This document shows, piece after piece, positions 17,825-26,427 of a stretch of DNA of 64,000 bases. The position numbers and the translations under genes were made by a program. The notes below the pieces were generated by a model. The model saw only the letters and a list, made by a program, of their open reading frames with translations. It was not told the DNA's origin and searched no databases. The number at the start of each line of letters is the position of its first letter. The stretch's first letter is position 1. The DNA lies in contig NZ_CP046046.1 in assembly GCF_009676705.1 (NCBI RefSeq), positions 1,821,501-1,885,500 on the forward strand. Reading direction: 5' to 3'. The stretch is from Spiribacter sp. 2438. Lineage in GTDB: Bacteria > Pseudomonadota > Gammaproteobacteria > Nitrococcales > Nitrococcaceae.

Positions 17825-19264
17825 TCACTGACAGAGGATGGGCACGTCGCCGGCGGCGCCGGTGGCCTGCTTGAGCAGCTGCCGCCGGGCCGGCGGGAAC
17901 AGGTCCAGCGCGGTGAGGCCGATGTTGCGGGCCGCCACCAGGGGCAGGAACTCGTTGGAGAACACCCGCACCAGGCCATCGGTGAAGACAAACGTCCGCC
18001 GGTAGTCGCTCTGCCGGGCCCGGGCATAGGCCGCCAGGATGGCGGGATTGCCGGGATCCGTGATGGCCGGAGCCGGGGCCGACTCGCGGGCGGCGTCTCC
18101 TTCCAGACCCGGAGCCGGCGACGCGTTCCACCCGGCGGTGTCGCCATCCGCCGGGTCATTTTGGTGCCGTGGCGGCGCGGCCCCCAGCGCCTCGGCGAGC
18201 CCGGCCACATCCCGCAGCGCCAGGTTAAGCCCCTGGCCCGCCACCGGGTGCAGGGCATGGGCGGCATTGCCGAGGATGACCGCCCGGTCGGTGGCAAAGC
18301 ACTCGGCGGTGACGGCGCGCAGGGGATAGACGCTGCGCTCGCCCACCGCTTCGAGGCGCCCGAGCCGCCAGCCGAAGGCGTCCTGAAGCCGGGCGAGAAA
18401 GTCCTGATCGGACCATTCCGTGGCCACGGCGTTGGCCTCGTCATGGGGCAGGGTCCAGACCAGGGACATGGCGTTGGCGACGGGGAGCAGGGCCAGCGGC
18501 CCCTCCGGCGTGAAGCGTTCGTAGGCGGTGCCCTGGTGCGGCCGGCGGGTGCGCAGGTTGGCGATGATGGCGCTCTGGCCGTAGTCCCGCTCGTCCAGGC
18601 CGACGCCCAGGGCATCGCGGGTGCGGGAGCCCATGCCGTCCGCCACCACCAGCAGACGGGTGGACACGGTACGTGTTCCGTCCTCCGTCTCGATCACCAC
18701 GTGACGTGCGACGGAGTGCGTATCGGCCGTGGCGGTACCGGTGGCCGTGGCGCTGCCGGCACCCCCGGCCCCAGCGGCGCCCCGAGGCGACGGATCAGCG
18801 CCGGCTCCGGGCGTATCACCCGCCACTCCGTCCTCCGTCAGTACCACCGACGTATCCCGTATTTCCGCGGGACAGAAGACGTCCGCCGCCTGACGCATGG
18901 CCGGCCCCAGCACCGCCCCCAGCAACCGATTCGGCGCCACGTGACCCAGCGCCGGCAGGCCCTCTTCCTCGGCGTCCAGCCGCGTGAACCCGCCATGGCC
19001 GCGGTCCGACACGTGAATGCGGCGAATCGGCTCGACGCCGCCGGCGAGGCTTTCCCAGAGCCCCAGGTTCAGAAAAAACCGCCGGGAGGTGGGCGCCAGC
19101 GCGGTCTGGCGATCGTCGAAGCTCGGCTGGCGGGAGTCCCGGGGCGAGACCGGCTCCACCACCGCCACCCGCAGACCGCTGCCCTGCAGGGCCACGGCGA
19201 GGCTGGCCCCCACCAGGCCGCCACCGGCAATGAGCACGTCATAGTCGCAGGCGTCATCCATCAT
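17825..19264 (-). CDS. ubiH: 2-octaprenyl-6-methoxyphenol hydroxylase (ubiquinone biosynthesis FAD monooxygenase)
   Basis: 479 residues. FAD-binding GGGLVGASLAVALQGSGLRV at the N-terminus, the middle VVADGMGSRTRDALG motif, and GNAAHALHPVAGQGLNLALRD, the GD-type motif of UbiH/UbiF hydroxylases. ATG 19264 is preceded by AGGAG. The family is about 400 residues; the excess is a Gly/Ala/Thr-rich insert near residues 155-205 that contains two ACGGAGGACGGA repeat copies. It follows UPF0149 and pepP as in other gammaproteobacteria, supporting the ubiH assignment over ubiF. Confidence 0.87.
   Translation of the reverse strand: MMDDACDYDVLIAGGGLVGASLAVALQGSGLRVAVVEPVSPRDSRQPSFDDRQTALAPTSRRFFLNLGLWESLAGGVEPIRRIHVSDRGHGGFTRLDAEEEGLPALGHVAPNRLLGAVLGPAMRQAADVFCPAEIRDTSVVLTEDGVAGDTPGAGADPSPRGAAGAGGAGSATATGTATADTHSVARHVVIETEDGTRTVSTRLLVVADGMGSRTRDALGVGLDERDYGQSAIIANLRTRRPHQGTAYERFTPEGPLALLPVANAMSLVWTLPHDEANAVATEWSDQDFLARLQDAFGWRLGRLEAVGERSVYPLRAVTAECFATDRAVILGNAAHALHPVAGQGLNLALRDVAGLAEALGAAPPRHQNDPADGDTAGWNASPAPGLEGDAARESAPAPAITDPGNPAILAAYARARQSDYRRTFVFTDGLVRVFSNEFLPLVAARNIGLTALDLFPPARRQLLKQATGAAGDVPILCQ
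18670..18726 (-). repeat. ACGGAGGACGGAGT repeat, copies 3 and 4 (in ubiH)
   Basis: Minus strand ACGGAGGACGGAACACGTA (about 18670-18688) encodes TEDGTRT, and a shorter CGACGGAGTGCGTA-like copy in the other orientation lies at 18710-18724. Confidence 0.5.
18821..18867 (-). repeat. ACGGAGGACGGAGT repeat, copy 5 (in ubiH)
   Basis: Minus strand reads CTGACGGAGGACGGAGTGG, in frame as LTEDGVAG, at the edge of the low-complexity insert. Confidence 0.5.
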
Positions 19265-19278
19265 GCGTTGAGCTCCTG

Positions 19279-19337
19279 TGGCGCAAACGGGCCAGGCGCA
19301 AACGGGCCGCGCGCCAACGGGCCAGGCGCGACCGGGA
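19279..19337. repeat. Short tandem repeats between ubiH and pepP
   Basis: Four imperfect ~15-bp units of the form GGCGCAAACGGGCCA fill the 79-bp gap between ubiH and pepP. Confidence 0.7.
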
Positions 19338-19343
19338 TCGCCA

Positions 19344-20645
19344 TCAGCCCGCCATCGCCCCTTCGATGTCAGCGATGGTTTTGGGGGCGGCCTCGGTAAG
19401 GTTGTCGTGGCCATCCCGGGTGACCAGGCAGTTGTCCTCGATGCGCACGCCGATGCCCTGCCAGCGTGGATCCACCGGGCTGCCCGGCGGAATGTACAGA
19501 CCCGGTTCGACGGTGAGCACCATGCCGGGTTCCAGCTCACGCCAGTGGCCGTCGACTTTGTAGTCGCCGACGTCGTGGACGTCCATGCCCAGCCAGTGGC
19601 CGGTGCGGTGCATGAAGTAGCGGCGGTAATCGCCGGCCTCGATGAGGGCGTCCACCTCGCCATCCAGCAGCCCCAGTTCCACCAGCCCGGCCACCAGCAC
19701 CCGGGTGGCGGCCTCGTGGGCGGCATTCCAGTGCTGGCCGGGGCGCACCTGCTCGAGGGCGGCGGTCTGGGCGTCCAGCACCAGCTGATAGATGACGCGC
19801 TGCTCGTCGCTGAAGCGGCCACTCACCGGCAGGGTGCGGGTGATGTCGGCGGCGTAGCCCGCCCGTTCGATGCCGGCGTCGATGAGGATTAGGCCATCGG
19901 CGGGCAGTTCGGCGTCGTTGGCGGTGTAGTGCAGCACGCAGGCATTGGCGCCGCTGCCGGCGATCACCGGGTAGGCGGGCTCGCCGTTGTGGCGGCGAAA
20001 GTCATACAGCAGCTCGGCTTCGATTTCGTATTCCCGGAGCCCGGGACGGATCACCTCCAGCAGCCGGCGGTGGGCAGCGGCACTGATGCGGGCGGCCTCG
20101 CGCAGGCAGGCCACTTCGGCCCGGGACTTCACCAGCCGCATTTCGTGGACCACGTGTTCCAGCGAGACGTATTCCAGCGGCGCCTTGACCCCGGCCCGGG
20201 CCCGGGCACGCAGGGCGTTAACCCAGGCGATCAACCGCTGGTCGAAGGCCGGGTCGGCGCCCATGGGACAGTAGAGCTGCTCACGCCCTTCCAGCAGGCC
20301 CGGGAGGATGTCGTCGATGTCGGCGATGGGGAAGGCGTCGTCGGCGCCGTAGTCGCTGACCGCGGCGTCCTGACCGATGGTGCGGCCCTGCCAGGTCTCA
20401 CGCTGAGGGTCGCGCTCGCGGCAGAACAGAATGTATTCGCCCTGATCCCGGCCCGGCACCAGCACCGCCACGGCGTCCGCCTCGGGAAAGCCGGTGAGGT
20501 AGCGGAAGTCGCTGTCCTGACGATAGGGATGCAGCACATCCCGGTTGCGCACCCGCTCCGGGGCGGCGGCGATCACGGCAACGCCGTTTTCACCGATGTG
20601 GCGCATCAGGGTGTCGCGGCGGCGGGCGAGTTCGGCGTTGTCCAT
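19344..20645 (-). CDS. pepP: Xaa-Pro aminopeptidase
   Basis: 433 residues, the usual PepP length. A creatinase N-terminal domain (RQDSDFRYLTGFPEADAV) precedes the pita-bread metallopeptidase fold with metal ligands in LIDAGIERAGYAADITRT, HRTGHWLGMDVHD and VLTVEPGLYI. It removes N-terminal residues preceding proline. ATG 20645 sits 7 bases after the UPF0149 gene, in the conserved UPF0149-pepP-ubiH order. Confidence 0.93.
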   Translation of the reverse strand: MDNAELARRRDTLMRHIGENGVAVIAAAPERVRNRDVLHPYRQDSDFRYLTGFPEADAVAVLVPGRDQGEYILFCRERDPQRETWQGRTIGQDAAVSDYGADDAFPIADIDDILPGLLEGREQLYCPMGADPAFDQRLIAWVNALRARARAGVKAPLEYVSLEHVVHEMRLVKSRAEVACLREAARISAAAHRRLLEVIRPGLREYEIEAELLYDFRRHNGEPAYPVIAGSGANACVLHYTANDAELPADGLILIDAGIERAGYAADITRTLPVSGRFSDEQRVIYQLVLDAQTAALEQVRPGQHWNAAHEAATRVLVAGLVELGLLDGEVDALIEAGDYRRYFMHRTGHWLGMDVHDVGDYKVDGHWRELEPGMVLTVEPGLYIPPGSPVDPRWQGIGVRIEDNCLVTRDGHDNLTEAAPKTIADIEGAMAG

Positions 20646-20652
20646 GGGGCGC

Positions 20653-21237
20653 TCAGTGCAGCAGATCGGTGGGAGGCGTGCCGCCATCGGCGGGCCGGGT
20701 GGAGGACGGCAGCGCGGTGTGTTCGCGCACCAGCAGAGTGGCGGCGCGGAGGTATTCCACCAGCTCGGTGTAGGCGATTTCGCTGTCCTCGTCGCCCTCG
20801 GTGTCGGTGTCGATGCGGGCGATTTCGGTGAGGTCGGTGACCACTTCGTTGGCCTCGCGGGGCAGGGGCGACGGCGCCTGGCCGCGGGCGATGCCCAGTC
20901 CGAACAGAAACCCCTCGCACCACTGACCCAGGGCGGTGGCGCGGCGCTCCAGGGGTTCGTCGTCATCGGGGAGCAGGGGCTCGAATTCCAGGCTGTCGTT
21001 CTGCAGCCGGTCGCGGGTGTCGTGATAGAGCTCGGTGAGGGCCTCAAGCACGGTCCGGGCGGGCTCGCCCTTGGGGGACAGCCCCTCCAGCACCTGGGCC
21101 ATCCAGCGGGCGGCCTCCGGCTCGTCGGGGGTGCAGAACAGGCCGCAGAGCATGCCGTGAGCCTCGGCGGCGGAAACCTCGGCCTCGACTTCGGTGAGGG
21201 CGGCGGCCACGGTGGTATAGCGTTCGGGATCATTCAT
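20653..21237 (-). CDS. ygfB: UPF0149 family protein (YgfB)
   Basis: 194 residues, acidic and mostly helical, with the family's HGMLCGLFC near residue 26 and GQWCEGFLFGLG near 103. Its biochemical role is not established. It heads the ygfB-pepP-ubiH operon. I used ATG 21237 (MNDPERYTTVA); the upstream in-frame extension has no family similarity. Confidence 0.85.
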   Translation of the reverse strand: MNDPERYTTVAAALTEVEAEVSAAEAHGMLCGLFCTPDEPEAARWMAQVLEGLSPKGEPARTVLEALTELYHDTRDRLQNDSLEFEPLLPDDDEPLERRATALGQWCEGFLFGLGIARGQAPSPLPREANEVVTDLTEIARIDTDTEGDEDSEIAYTELVEYLRAATLLVREHTALPSSTRPADGGTPPTDLLH

Positions 21238-21248
21238 GGGGCAGTATT

Positions 21249-21264
21249 CTAGCATTCGTGCTAG
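21249..21264. promoter_or_regulatory. Perfect palindrome in the ygfB/zapA divergent promoter region
   Basis: CTAGCATTCGTGCTAG is a 6-bp inverted repeat around TTCG, centred in the 57-bp gap between two divergent operons. It could be an operator; no regulator can be named. Confidence 0.35.
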
Positions 21265-21294
21265 TCTCGCAGGGATTCCGCGGGGGCATTGCAA

Positions 21295-21510
21295 GTGACT
21301 GATTCCGTTAATGAACAAGTGGCTCAACTGGAGCAGCGGGTGGAGCGGCTGATGACGCTGTGCGAGCGGCTGCGCGAAGAAAACCGGGTGTTGCTGCGCT
21401 CCCAGGAGTCATTGAACGCCGAGCGGGCGGCCCTGCTGGACCGCAATGAAACCGCCCGGGCGCGCATCGAAGCCATGATCGGGCGATTGAAGTCACTGGA
21501 GCAGGGCTGA
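21295..21510 (+). CDS. TIGR02449 family coiled-coil protein
   Basis: 71 residues forming one continuous coiled coil (QLEQRVERLMTLCERLREEN). This small family sits directly before zapA in many gammaproteobacteria and is presumed to work with it in cell division; that is inference. I prefer the GTG at 21295, eight bases after GGGGG, to the TTG at 21289. Its stop overlaps the zapA start. Confidence 0.8.
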   Translation: MTDSVNEQVAQLEQRVERLMTLCERLREENRVLLRSQESLNAERAALLDRNETARARIEAMIGRLKSLEQG

Positions 21511-21821
21511 TGAGCGATCCCGTTAAAGTCCGCATTCTGGATCGTGAGTTCATGGTGGCCGCCCCGCCGGAAGAACGGGACAGCCTGCTGGAGTCGGCCC
21601 GCCACCTGGATGAGCGCATGCGCGAAATTCGGGACGCCGGCAAGATCGTCGGCATGGACCGGATTGCGGTCATGGCGGCGCTCAACCTGTGCCACGATCT
21701 GCTCGAGGCCCGCCGCGGCGCCCAGGTGGCGGAAGGCCTGGAAGAGCGGCTGCAGCGCCTGGATCGGCAGATCGCCGATTATCTGGATGACGTCGACGTC
21801 GCGGCCGAGCTGAAACGCTGA
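21510..21821 (+). CDS. zapA: Cell division protein ZapA
   Basis: 103 residues: N-terminal VKVRILDREFMVAAPPEERD, then helices (GMDRIAVMAALNLCHDLLEA) and a C-terminal coiled coil. ZapA bundles FtsZ protofilaments at the division ring. It overlaps the upstream coiled-coil gene by one base (TGATG) and precedes 6S RNA and ygfA, the standard gammaproteobacterial order. Confidence 0.93.
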   Translation: MSDPVKVRILDREFMVAAPPEERDSLLESARHLDERMREIRDAGKIVGMDRIAVMAALNLCHDLLEARRGAQVAEGLEERLQRLDRQIADYLDDVDVAAELKR

Positions 21822-21881
21822 AAACCGCGCCGTGTCAAGGCTGGACGGGGGCCGCCCCGGCATGCACACTGAATTTAGGTT

Positions 21882-22062
21882 GCCTGCGGCGTTCGACAAC
21901 GGGCAGATAGCATTCTTGACCCTACAATCAAACGCCTCAGGGGAGACGTTGGTAGTGCCACTGGTGTGCATGTCCGCCTCGAGCGGAAAGCCTAAGGTGT
22001 CACTCGCCCTCCCCGACCTGAACCGAAGGGTTCAAGGGCGGTGTCCGTACGGCGTCGCGGGT
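21882..22062 (+). ncRNA. ssrS: 6S RNA
   Basis: The ends CCTGCGGCGTT (21883 on) and GGCGTCGCGGG (to 22061) pair along their whole length with G-U pairs allowed, giving the closing stem. The 3' part CTGAACCGAAGGGTTCAAGG matches the conserved 6S closing arm, and total length is about 181 nt. It lies between zapA and ygfA, its standard position. 6S RNA mimics an open promoter and sequesters RNA polymerase holoenzyme in stationary phase. Confidence 0.9.
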
Positions 22063-22132
22063 AACCGTTTCTTTGTGTCCGTCCCTGACTTTCCCCCATC
22101 GCCGCTCACCGCCGACGGATGACATCCGGCTG

Positions 22133-22768
22133 ATGAGCGCTCTGGTCCCCACGTCCACCTGGCAGCAAAAGCGTGCCCTGCGTCGCGAGCTGCGGGCGGC
22201 GCGCCGGGCGATCACCGGCGGGGCCGCCCGATCAGCGGCTCGGTGCATGACCCGACGAATGCAGCGCCTGGGCGCCTGGCAGCGCGCCCGGGTGGTGGCG
22301 CTGTTCATGGCCAGTGACGGCGAAATCGATACCCGCCCTCTGCGTCAGGCGGCCTGGGCCGCCGGCAAGACGGTGTGCCTGCCGGTGATCCGACCACAAA
22401 CGGGCCAGGGCGGCCGGCGGGCGCTGCTGGAGCGCGGTGAACTGGTGTTTCGGGTGCTTCAGCCCCGCACCCCCCTGCGGCCCGGACCGCTCGGCATCCC
22501 CGAACCGATTCGGGGCGCCAGCGCCGCCATCCCGCTGAATCGCGTCGATCTGCTGGTGATGCCCCTGGTGGGATTTGACCCCGCCGGCCATCGGCTGGGC
22601 ATGGGCGCGGGGTTCTACGACCGCACCCTGGCCGGGCGCGGGCGCTTTCGAAGCCCCTGGCGGGTGGGCGTTGCCCACGCGGTCCAGCAGGTGGCCGCCC
22701 TGCCCGTCGACCCCTGGGACCAGCCGCTGCAGGCCTGCGTCACGGATCGAAAAATCTGGACGTGGTAA
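22133..22768 (+). CDS. ygfA: 5-formyltetrahydrofolate cyclo-ligase
   Basis: 211 residues. N-terminal KRALRRELRAARRAI and the C-terminal signature VGFDPAGHRLGMGAGFYDRTL identify the family, which converts 5-formyl-THF to 5,10-methenyl-THF. ATG 22133 follows 6S RNA directly; both are probably on one transcript. Confidence 0.92.
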   Translation: MSALVPTSTWQQKRALRRELRAARRAITGGAARSAARCMTRRMQRLGAWQRARVVALFMASDGEIDTRPLRQAAWAAGKTVCLPVIRPQTGQGGRRALLERGELVFRVLQPRTPLRPGPLGIPEPIRGASAAIPLNRVDLLVMPLVGFDPAGHRLGMGAGFYDRTLAGRGRFRSPWRVGVAHAVQQVAALPVDPWDQPLQACVTDRKIWTW

Positions 22769-22809
22769 GCTTCGCGACCATTGAGTCGCAGGCACAAAAG
22801 GGGGTCGGC

Positions 22810-23283
22810 ATGGCCTATTGGCTAATGAAGTCCGAACCGGACGTCTACGGCATTGATCATCTGGCCGCCGAACCGGATGGGCGCGAGCCTTGGGACGGCA
22901 TCCGCAATTATCAGGTGCGGAACATGTTCCGGGACCAGTTCCAGCCCGGCGATCTGGCGTTCTTTTATCACTCCAACACCAAGGTGCCGGGCATCGTTGG
23001 CATCATGGAAGTGGTGAGTGGCGCCTACCCCGATCACACCGCCTTCGACCCCAACAGCGGCTACTACGATCCCAAGAGCGATCCGGACAATCCCCGCTGG
23101 CTGATGGTGGATGTGCAGTATGTCCGCCACACCCGGCGGCTGATCCCGCTCAGTGAACTCAAAGCCGACCCGGCGCTGTCTGACATGGCACTGGTGCGGC
23201 GCGGCAACCGGTTATCCGTCATGCCGGTGACCGACGCGCAATGGGCGCACATCCTGGAAATGGAGAAACGCCATGTCGAATAA
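22810..23283 (+). CDS. EVE domain protein
   Basis: 157 residues, full length for the family: MAYWLMKSEPDVYGIDHLA at the N-terminus, then WDGIRNYQVRNMFRD and GDLAFFYHSN. EVE domains bind modified bases in DNA or RNA; the substrate here is unknown. The start ATG 22810 is preceded by AGGGGGT. The stop overlaps the next gene by 11 bases. Confidence 0.88.
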   Translation: MAYWLMKSEPDVYGIDHLAAEPDGREPWDGIRNYQVRNMFRDQFQPGDLAFFYHSNTKVPGIVGIMEVVSGAYPDHTAFDPNSGYYDPKSDPDNPRWLMVDVQYVRHTRRLIPLSELKADPALSDMALVRRGNRLSVMPVTDAQWAHILEMEKRHVE

Positions 23284-24223
23284 CACCGCGACGCCGGGGA
23301 ATCACCCGGCCCGATCGGCGCTGCTGGATGCGCTGCCCCTGTCACTGCTGGTGGGATTGCTGGCGCTTTGGTGGCTGGGCTGGCCGGGTCTGGCCAACAG
23401 TGATGGCGAGCATCCACCGCTGAAACCCGTGTCCGTGGAAACCAGCGAGGGGCTGGATAGCCTGTTCATGGAGCTGGACTACGCCTGGCCCGCCGACCGG
23501 GTGCCGGCCATTGCCGTGCGCGGGTTCCCGGCGGACCTGGCGGACATCCAGCCGGAGGATCGCAAGCGGCTTTTCTTCAAGGCACTGCTCCCCATGGTGC
23601 TGGCGGAAAACGCCCGCATCGCCGAGCAGCAGGCCCAGCTGATGCAGGCGCTGGGTCAGGATCTCACCGAACAGCGGCGCCGCAACATCATCAACCGTCT
23701 GGCGGCGGCCTATGGGGTGGAGGGCGCTCCGCGGGATCCGAACACCATCGCCGAGCTGCAGCGCCGCGTCCAGCCCGTGCCAGTGGAGCTGGTGCTGGCC
23801 CAGGCGGCTCAGGAGAGTGGTTGGGGCACCTCGAGGTTTGCCCAGGAGGGGCATAACCTGTTTGGCCAGTGGACCTGGAGCGCAGAGGCGGGTCTGCGGC
23901 CCGCCCGACGCGATGAAGGGGCCCGGCATTTTGTGCGGGCTTTCGACTCGCCCCGGGATTCGGTGCGGGCCTACATGCACAACCTCAACACCCATCGCGC
24001 CTACGCCCACTTCCGCACCCTGCGGGCGCGGGCCGTGCAGAATAACCGGCCGATGACCCCCAGCACCATGACCGCCGGCCTGCGTCAGTATTCGGAGCGG
24101 GGCTGGGATTATGTCCGCGAAGTGCGGGGGCTGATCGAGAGCGAGGCGCTGCAGCGGGCGGTGGCCCGGGCCGAGCTTGAGCCGCTTCGCGAACCCCGCC
24201 GGTCAGCCCTGGCCGCGTACTGA
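23273..24223 (+). CDS. Bax-like glucosaminidase family protein
   Basis: 316 residues: an N-terminal membrane anchor (about 22-41), then a glucosaminidase domain from about residue 165 (VPVELVLAQAAQESGWGTSRFA) with catalytic Glu in AQESGWG, then HNLFGQWTW and YMHNLNTH. It probably cleaves peptidoglycan from the outer face of the inner membrane. Its 3' end overlaps the convergent argA by 21 bases. Confidence 0.86.
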   Translation: MSNNTATPGNHPARSALLDALPLSLLVGLLALWWLGWPGLANSDGEHPPLKPVSVETSEGLDSLFMELDYAWPADRVPAIAVRGFPADLADIQPEDRKRLFFKALLPMVLAENARIAEQQAQLMQALGQDLTEQRRRNIINRLAAAYGVEGAPRDPNTIAELQRRVQPVPVELVLAQAAQESGWGTSRFAQEGHNLFGQWTWSAEAGLRPARRDEGARHFVRAFDSPRDSVRAYMHNLNTHRAYAHFRTLRARAVQNNRPMTPSTMTAGLRQYSERGWDYVREVRGLIESEALQRAVARAELEPLREPRRSALAAY

Positions 24224-25594
24224 CCCAGGCAGGTCCTTGACCAGGACCCGGGAGCCCCGGGCCAGATTGTAGAAAGCCTGGCGGGCCACCGGCAGCTGGT
24301 CAACTTTAGCCGGCTGGAAGCCGTGCTCCTGGAACCAGTGGGCGGTGCGTGTGGTGAGCACGCAAAGCCGATCGCACCCCGCCGCTCGGGCCTTCTGCTC
24401 CAGACTCGCCAGCAGGCGGGTGCCGCGGTGGCCGTTCTGGTAGTCGGGGTGGACCACCAGGCAGGCCAGCTCCGCCAGGTCGCTGTCCGGCAGCGGGTGG
24501 AGCGCGGCGCAGGCCACCACGGTCCCCTCCCTTTCCATCACGGTGTAATCGCCGATTTCGGTTTCCAGCCGCTCCCGGGTGCGGGCCACCAGGGTGCCGT
24601 CCCGCTCCAGCGGTGCGGTGAGAGCGAGGATGCCGCCGATGTCGTCCACCCGGGCGGTGCGCAGCTGCTCAAAGGGCCGCGGCGTCACCAGAGTGCCCAC
24701 TCCGTCCCGCGTGAACAGCTCCCCCAGCAGCGCGCCATCCACCCGCCGCGGCAGCAGATGCACCCGCGGCACCCCGCCCCGGCAGGCCTCCACCGCCCGC
24801 TGGAGCTGCGGGGCCAAGGGGGATTGTGTCTGTCCTCTATCCGGGGTGGGTGTCTGTCCTCTATCGGCGTCGAGGGCCGAGTTAGGGGACAGACACTCAA
24901 GGGCCTGTTCGAGGGTGAGTTCGCCGAGGCGATGATGGTGTCTGTCCCGTAATTCGTCGCCTTCGTGAAGGACGATGAGTTTGTCGGCCTGCAGGGCCTG
25001 GGCGACGGCGACGGCCACGTCCTCGGCGTAGAGGTTGAAGGGCTCGCCGGTGGGGGAGACGCCCAGCGGGCTCACCACCACCAGGGCGCCGTCATCCAGC
25101 CGGGCGCGGATGGCGCCGGCGTCGATGCGCCGCACTTCGCCGGTGTGCTGGTAGTCAACGCCATCCCGAATCCCCAGGGGACGGGCGGTGACGAAGTTGC
25201 CGGAGGCAACCTGCAGGCGCAGACCGGCCATCGGCGAATTCGCGAGCCCCATGGAGAACAGGGCTTCCAGTTCCAGGCGGACGCTGCCCACCGCGTCCCG
25301 CACGCAGGCCATGGCGGCGGCGTCGGTGACCCGGCGGCCGGCGCTGTCTTCGAGACGGGCGCCCTGGGCGGTGAGGCGCTGCTCCACCTGGGGCCGGGCG
25401 CCGGGGACCACCACCAGTCGCACGCCCAGTCCGCTGAGCAGTGCCAGATCGTGGATCAGTCCGGCGGCGGCATCGCTGTCGTCGGTGAGGGCTTCGCCGC
25501 CGAAGCTGACCACGAAGGTGCGGCCCCGGTGAGCATGAATGTACGGGGTGCTGTGGCGGAACCAGTCCACCAGGCGGCTCAGGGACTCGTCCAT
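24203..25594 (-). CDS. argA: Amino-acid N-acetyltransferase (N-acetylglutamate synthase)
   Basis: 463 residues. An amino-acid-kinase-like domain (THRGRTFVVSFGGEAL type start, VVVPGARPQVEQRL) spans 1-about 290 and a GNAT domain 320-450 (CLVVHPDYQNGHRGTRLL, VLTTRTAHWFQEHGF). It makes N-acetylglutamate, the first step of arginine synthesis. E. coli ArgA is 443 residues; the excess is at about 215-255, where four copies of the dispersed GGACAG repeat are translated (RDRHHH, ECLSPN, DRGQTPTPDRGQTQ). The surrounding catalytic motifs are intact. Confidence 0.9.
   Translation of the reverse strand: MDESLSRLVDWFRHSTPYIHAHRGRTFVVSFGGEALTDDSDAAAGLIHDLALLSGLGVRLVVVPGARPQVEQRLTAQGARLEDSAGRRVTDAAAMACVRDAVGSVRLELEALFSMGLANSPMAGLRLQVASGNFVTARPLGIRDGVDYQHTGEVRRIDAGAIRARLDDGALVVVSPLGVSPTGEPFNLYAEDVAVAVAQALQADKLIVLHEGDELRDRHHHRLGELTLEQALECLSPNSALDADRGQTPTPDRGQTQSPLAPQLQRAVEACRGGVPRVHLLPRRVDGALLGELFTRDGVGTLVTPRPFEQLRTARVDDIGGILALTAPLERDGTLVARTRERLETEIGDYTVMEREGTVVACAALHPLPDSDLAELACLVVHPDYQNGHRGTRLLASLEQKARAAGCDRLCVLTTRTAHWFQEHGFQPAKVDQLPVARQAFYNLARGSRVLVKDLPGSVRGQG
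24825..24953. repeat. GGACAG dispersed repeat, four copies in argA
   Basis: Copies at 24825-24840 (-), 24850-24864 (-), 24882-24896 (+) and 24938-24953 (-). The second and third are an inverted pair able to form a stem of about 13 bp. Confidence 0.9.
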
Positions 25595-25604
25595 GGGGGC
25601 GCCT

Positions 25605-26291
25605 TCAGAGGTTGCTCCAGCTGTCGCGCCGGCGCCAGCGGATGCGGGTGACCAGAATGCCGATCAGCATGCCCATGGCGATGACGCCGGCGCCGGCCAG
25701 AAACCACTCCTGCCGGTCACGCTCGCCGATGCGCCGGTTCTCGCGGGCGAGATCCTGCACCTCGCGCTCCAGGTCCACCACCTGTTTGCGCAGGTCCTGG
25801 TTCTGGTCGGCCAGCCGCAGGCCCTCGCCGGCTTCTTCCAGGCGCTGCTGCATGCGGAGGTTTTCTTCCTCGAGCATGTCGTTGCGGGCGCTGAGGGTTT
25901 CCAGCGCTTCGCGGGCCTCGTCCAGCTGACGGCTCAACTGCCGGTTGTCGGTCCGCAACCGCTCGGCGCTGTCCAGGGCTTCATCCAGGCGGGTGCGGGC
26001 TGCCGGCTCGGGCTGCAGGTGGCGGCTCAGCACCCAGCCGGTATCACCGCCGGCCCTGACCTGGGTCCAGCCATCGCCCCGCGCCAGTACTTCCACCTCG
26101 GCGCCGCTTGGCAACATGCGCACGATCCGGAACTGGTTGCCCTCACCACTGCGCAGCGTGATCTCCAGCTCGTCGCTGACATAGGCGGTGGTCTGCGCCA
26201 TGGCTGAGCCGATCCCGAGGTAGGGGACAGACAAAAACCCGCTCAGCACCAACACCATGATCGCGCTTGCCGCGCCCGCCACTCGCTGCAC
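25605..26291 (-). CDS. TIGR04211 family SH3-domain protein
   Basis: 228 residues: signal peptide ending at AMAQTTA (about 33), a bacterial SH3 domain at 36-93 (TLRSGEGNQFRIVRMLPSGA), a long coiled coil at 98-190, and a C-terminal membrane anchor (FLAGAGVIAMGMLIGILV). Its function is unknown; the family is presumed to sit in the envelope. A GGACAG repeat copy is translated inside the signal peptide (SVPYLG), directly before the cleavage region. It is read just upstream of argA, 10 bases apart. Confidence 0.83.
   Translation of the reverse strand: MQRVAGAASAIMVLVLSGFLSVPYLGIGSAMAQTTAYVSDELEITLRSGEGNQFRIVRMLPSGAEVEVLARGDGWTQVRAGGDTGWVLSRHLQPEPAARTRLDEALDSAERLRTDNRQLSRQLDEAREALETLSARNDMLEEENLRMQQRLEEAGEGLRLADQNQDLRKQVVDLEREVQDLARENRRIGERDRQEWFLAGAGVIAMGMLIGILVTRIRWRRRDSWSNL
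26221..26235 (+). repeat. GGACAG repeat in signal-peptide region of SH3 protein
   Basis: TAGGGGACAGACAAA, read antisense in the gene as LSVPYL. Confidence 0.9.
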
Positions 26292-26310
26292 CGAAAACTC
26301 CCGGGGTTGT

Positions 26311-26407
26311 TAGGGGACAGACAAAAATCTGGAAGCAGTCTAGCCGAAGTGCCGAGGTAGGGGACAGTCACTGAATTGGGAGCCACCAAAGTAGGGGACA
26401 GTCACTT
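26311..26407 (+). repeat. GGACAG repeats, three intergenic copies before lgt
   Basis: Copies at 26311, 26358 and 26392, all plus orientation: two of the GACAGTCAC type and one GACAGACAA. They fill the promoter region between the SH3-protein gene and lgt. Confidence 0.92.
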
Positions 26408-26427
26408 AACCGGTTAAACTGGCGACC

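Noticed and set aside
21832-22122. 96-residue open frame between zapA and ygfA
   Set aside because: It coincides with the 6S RNA, whose structure and position explain the sequence better.
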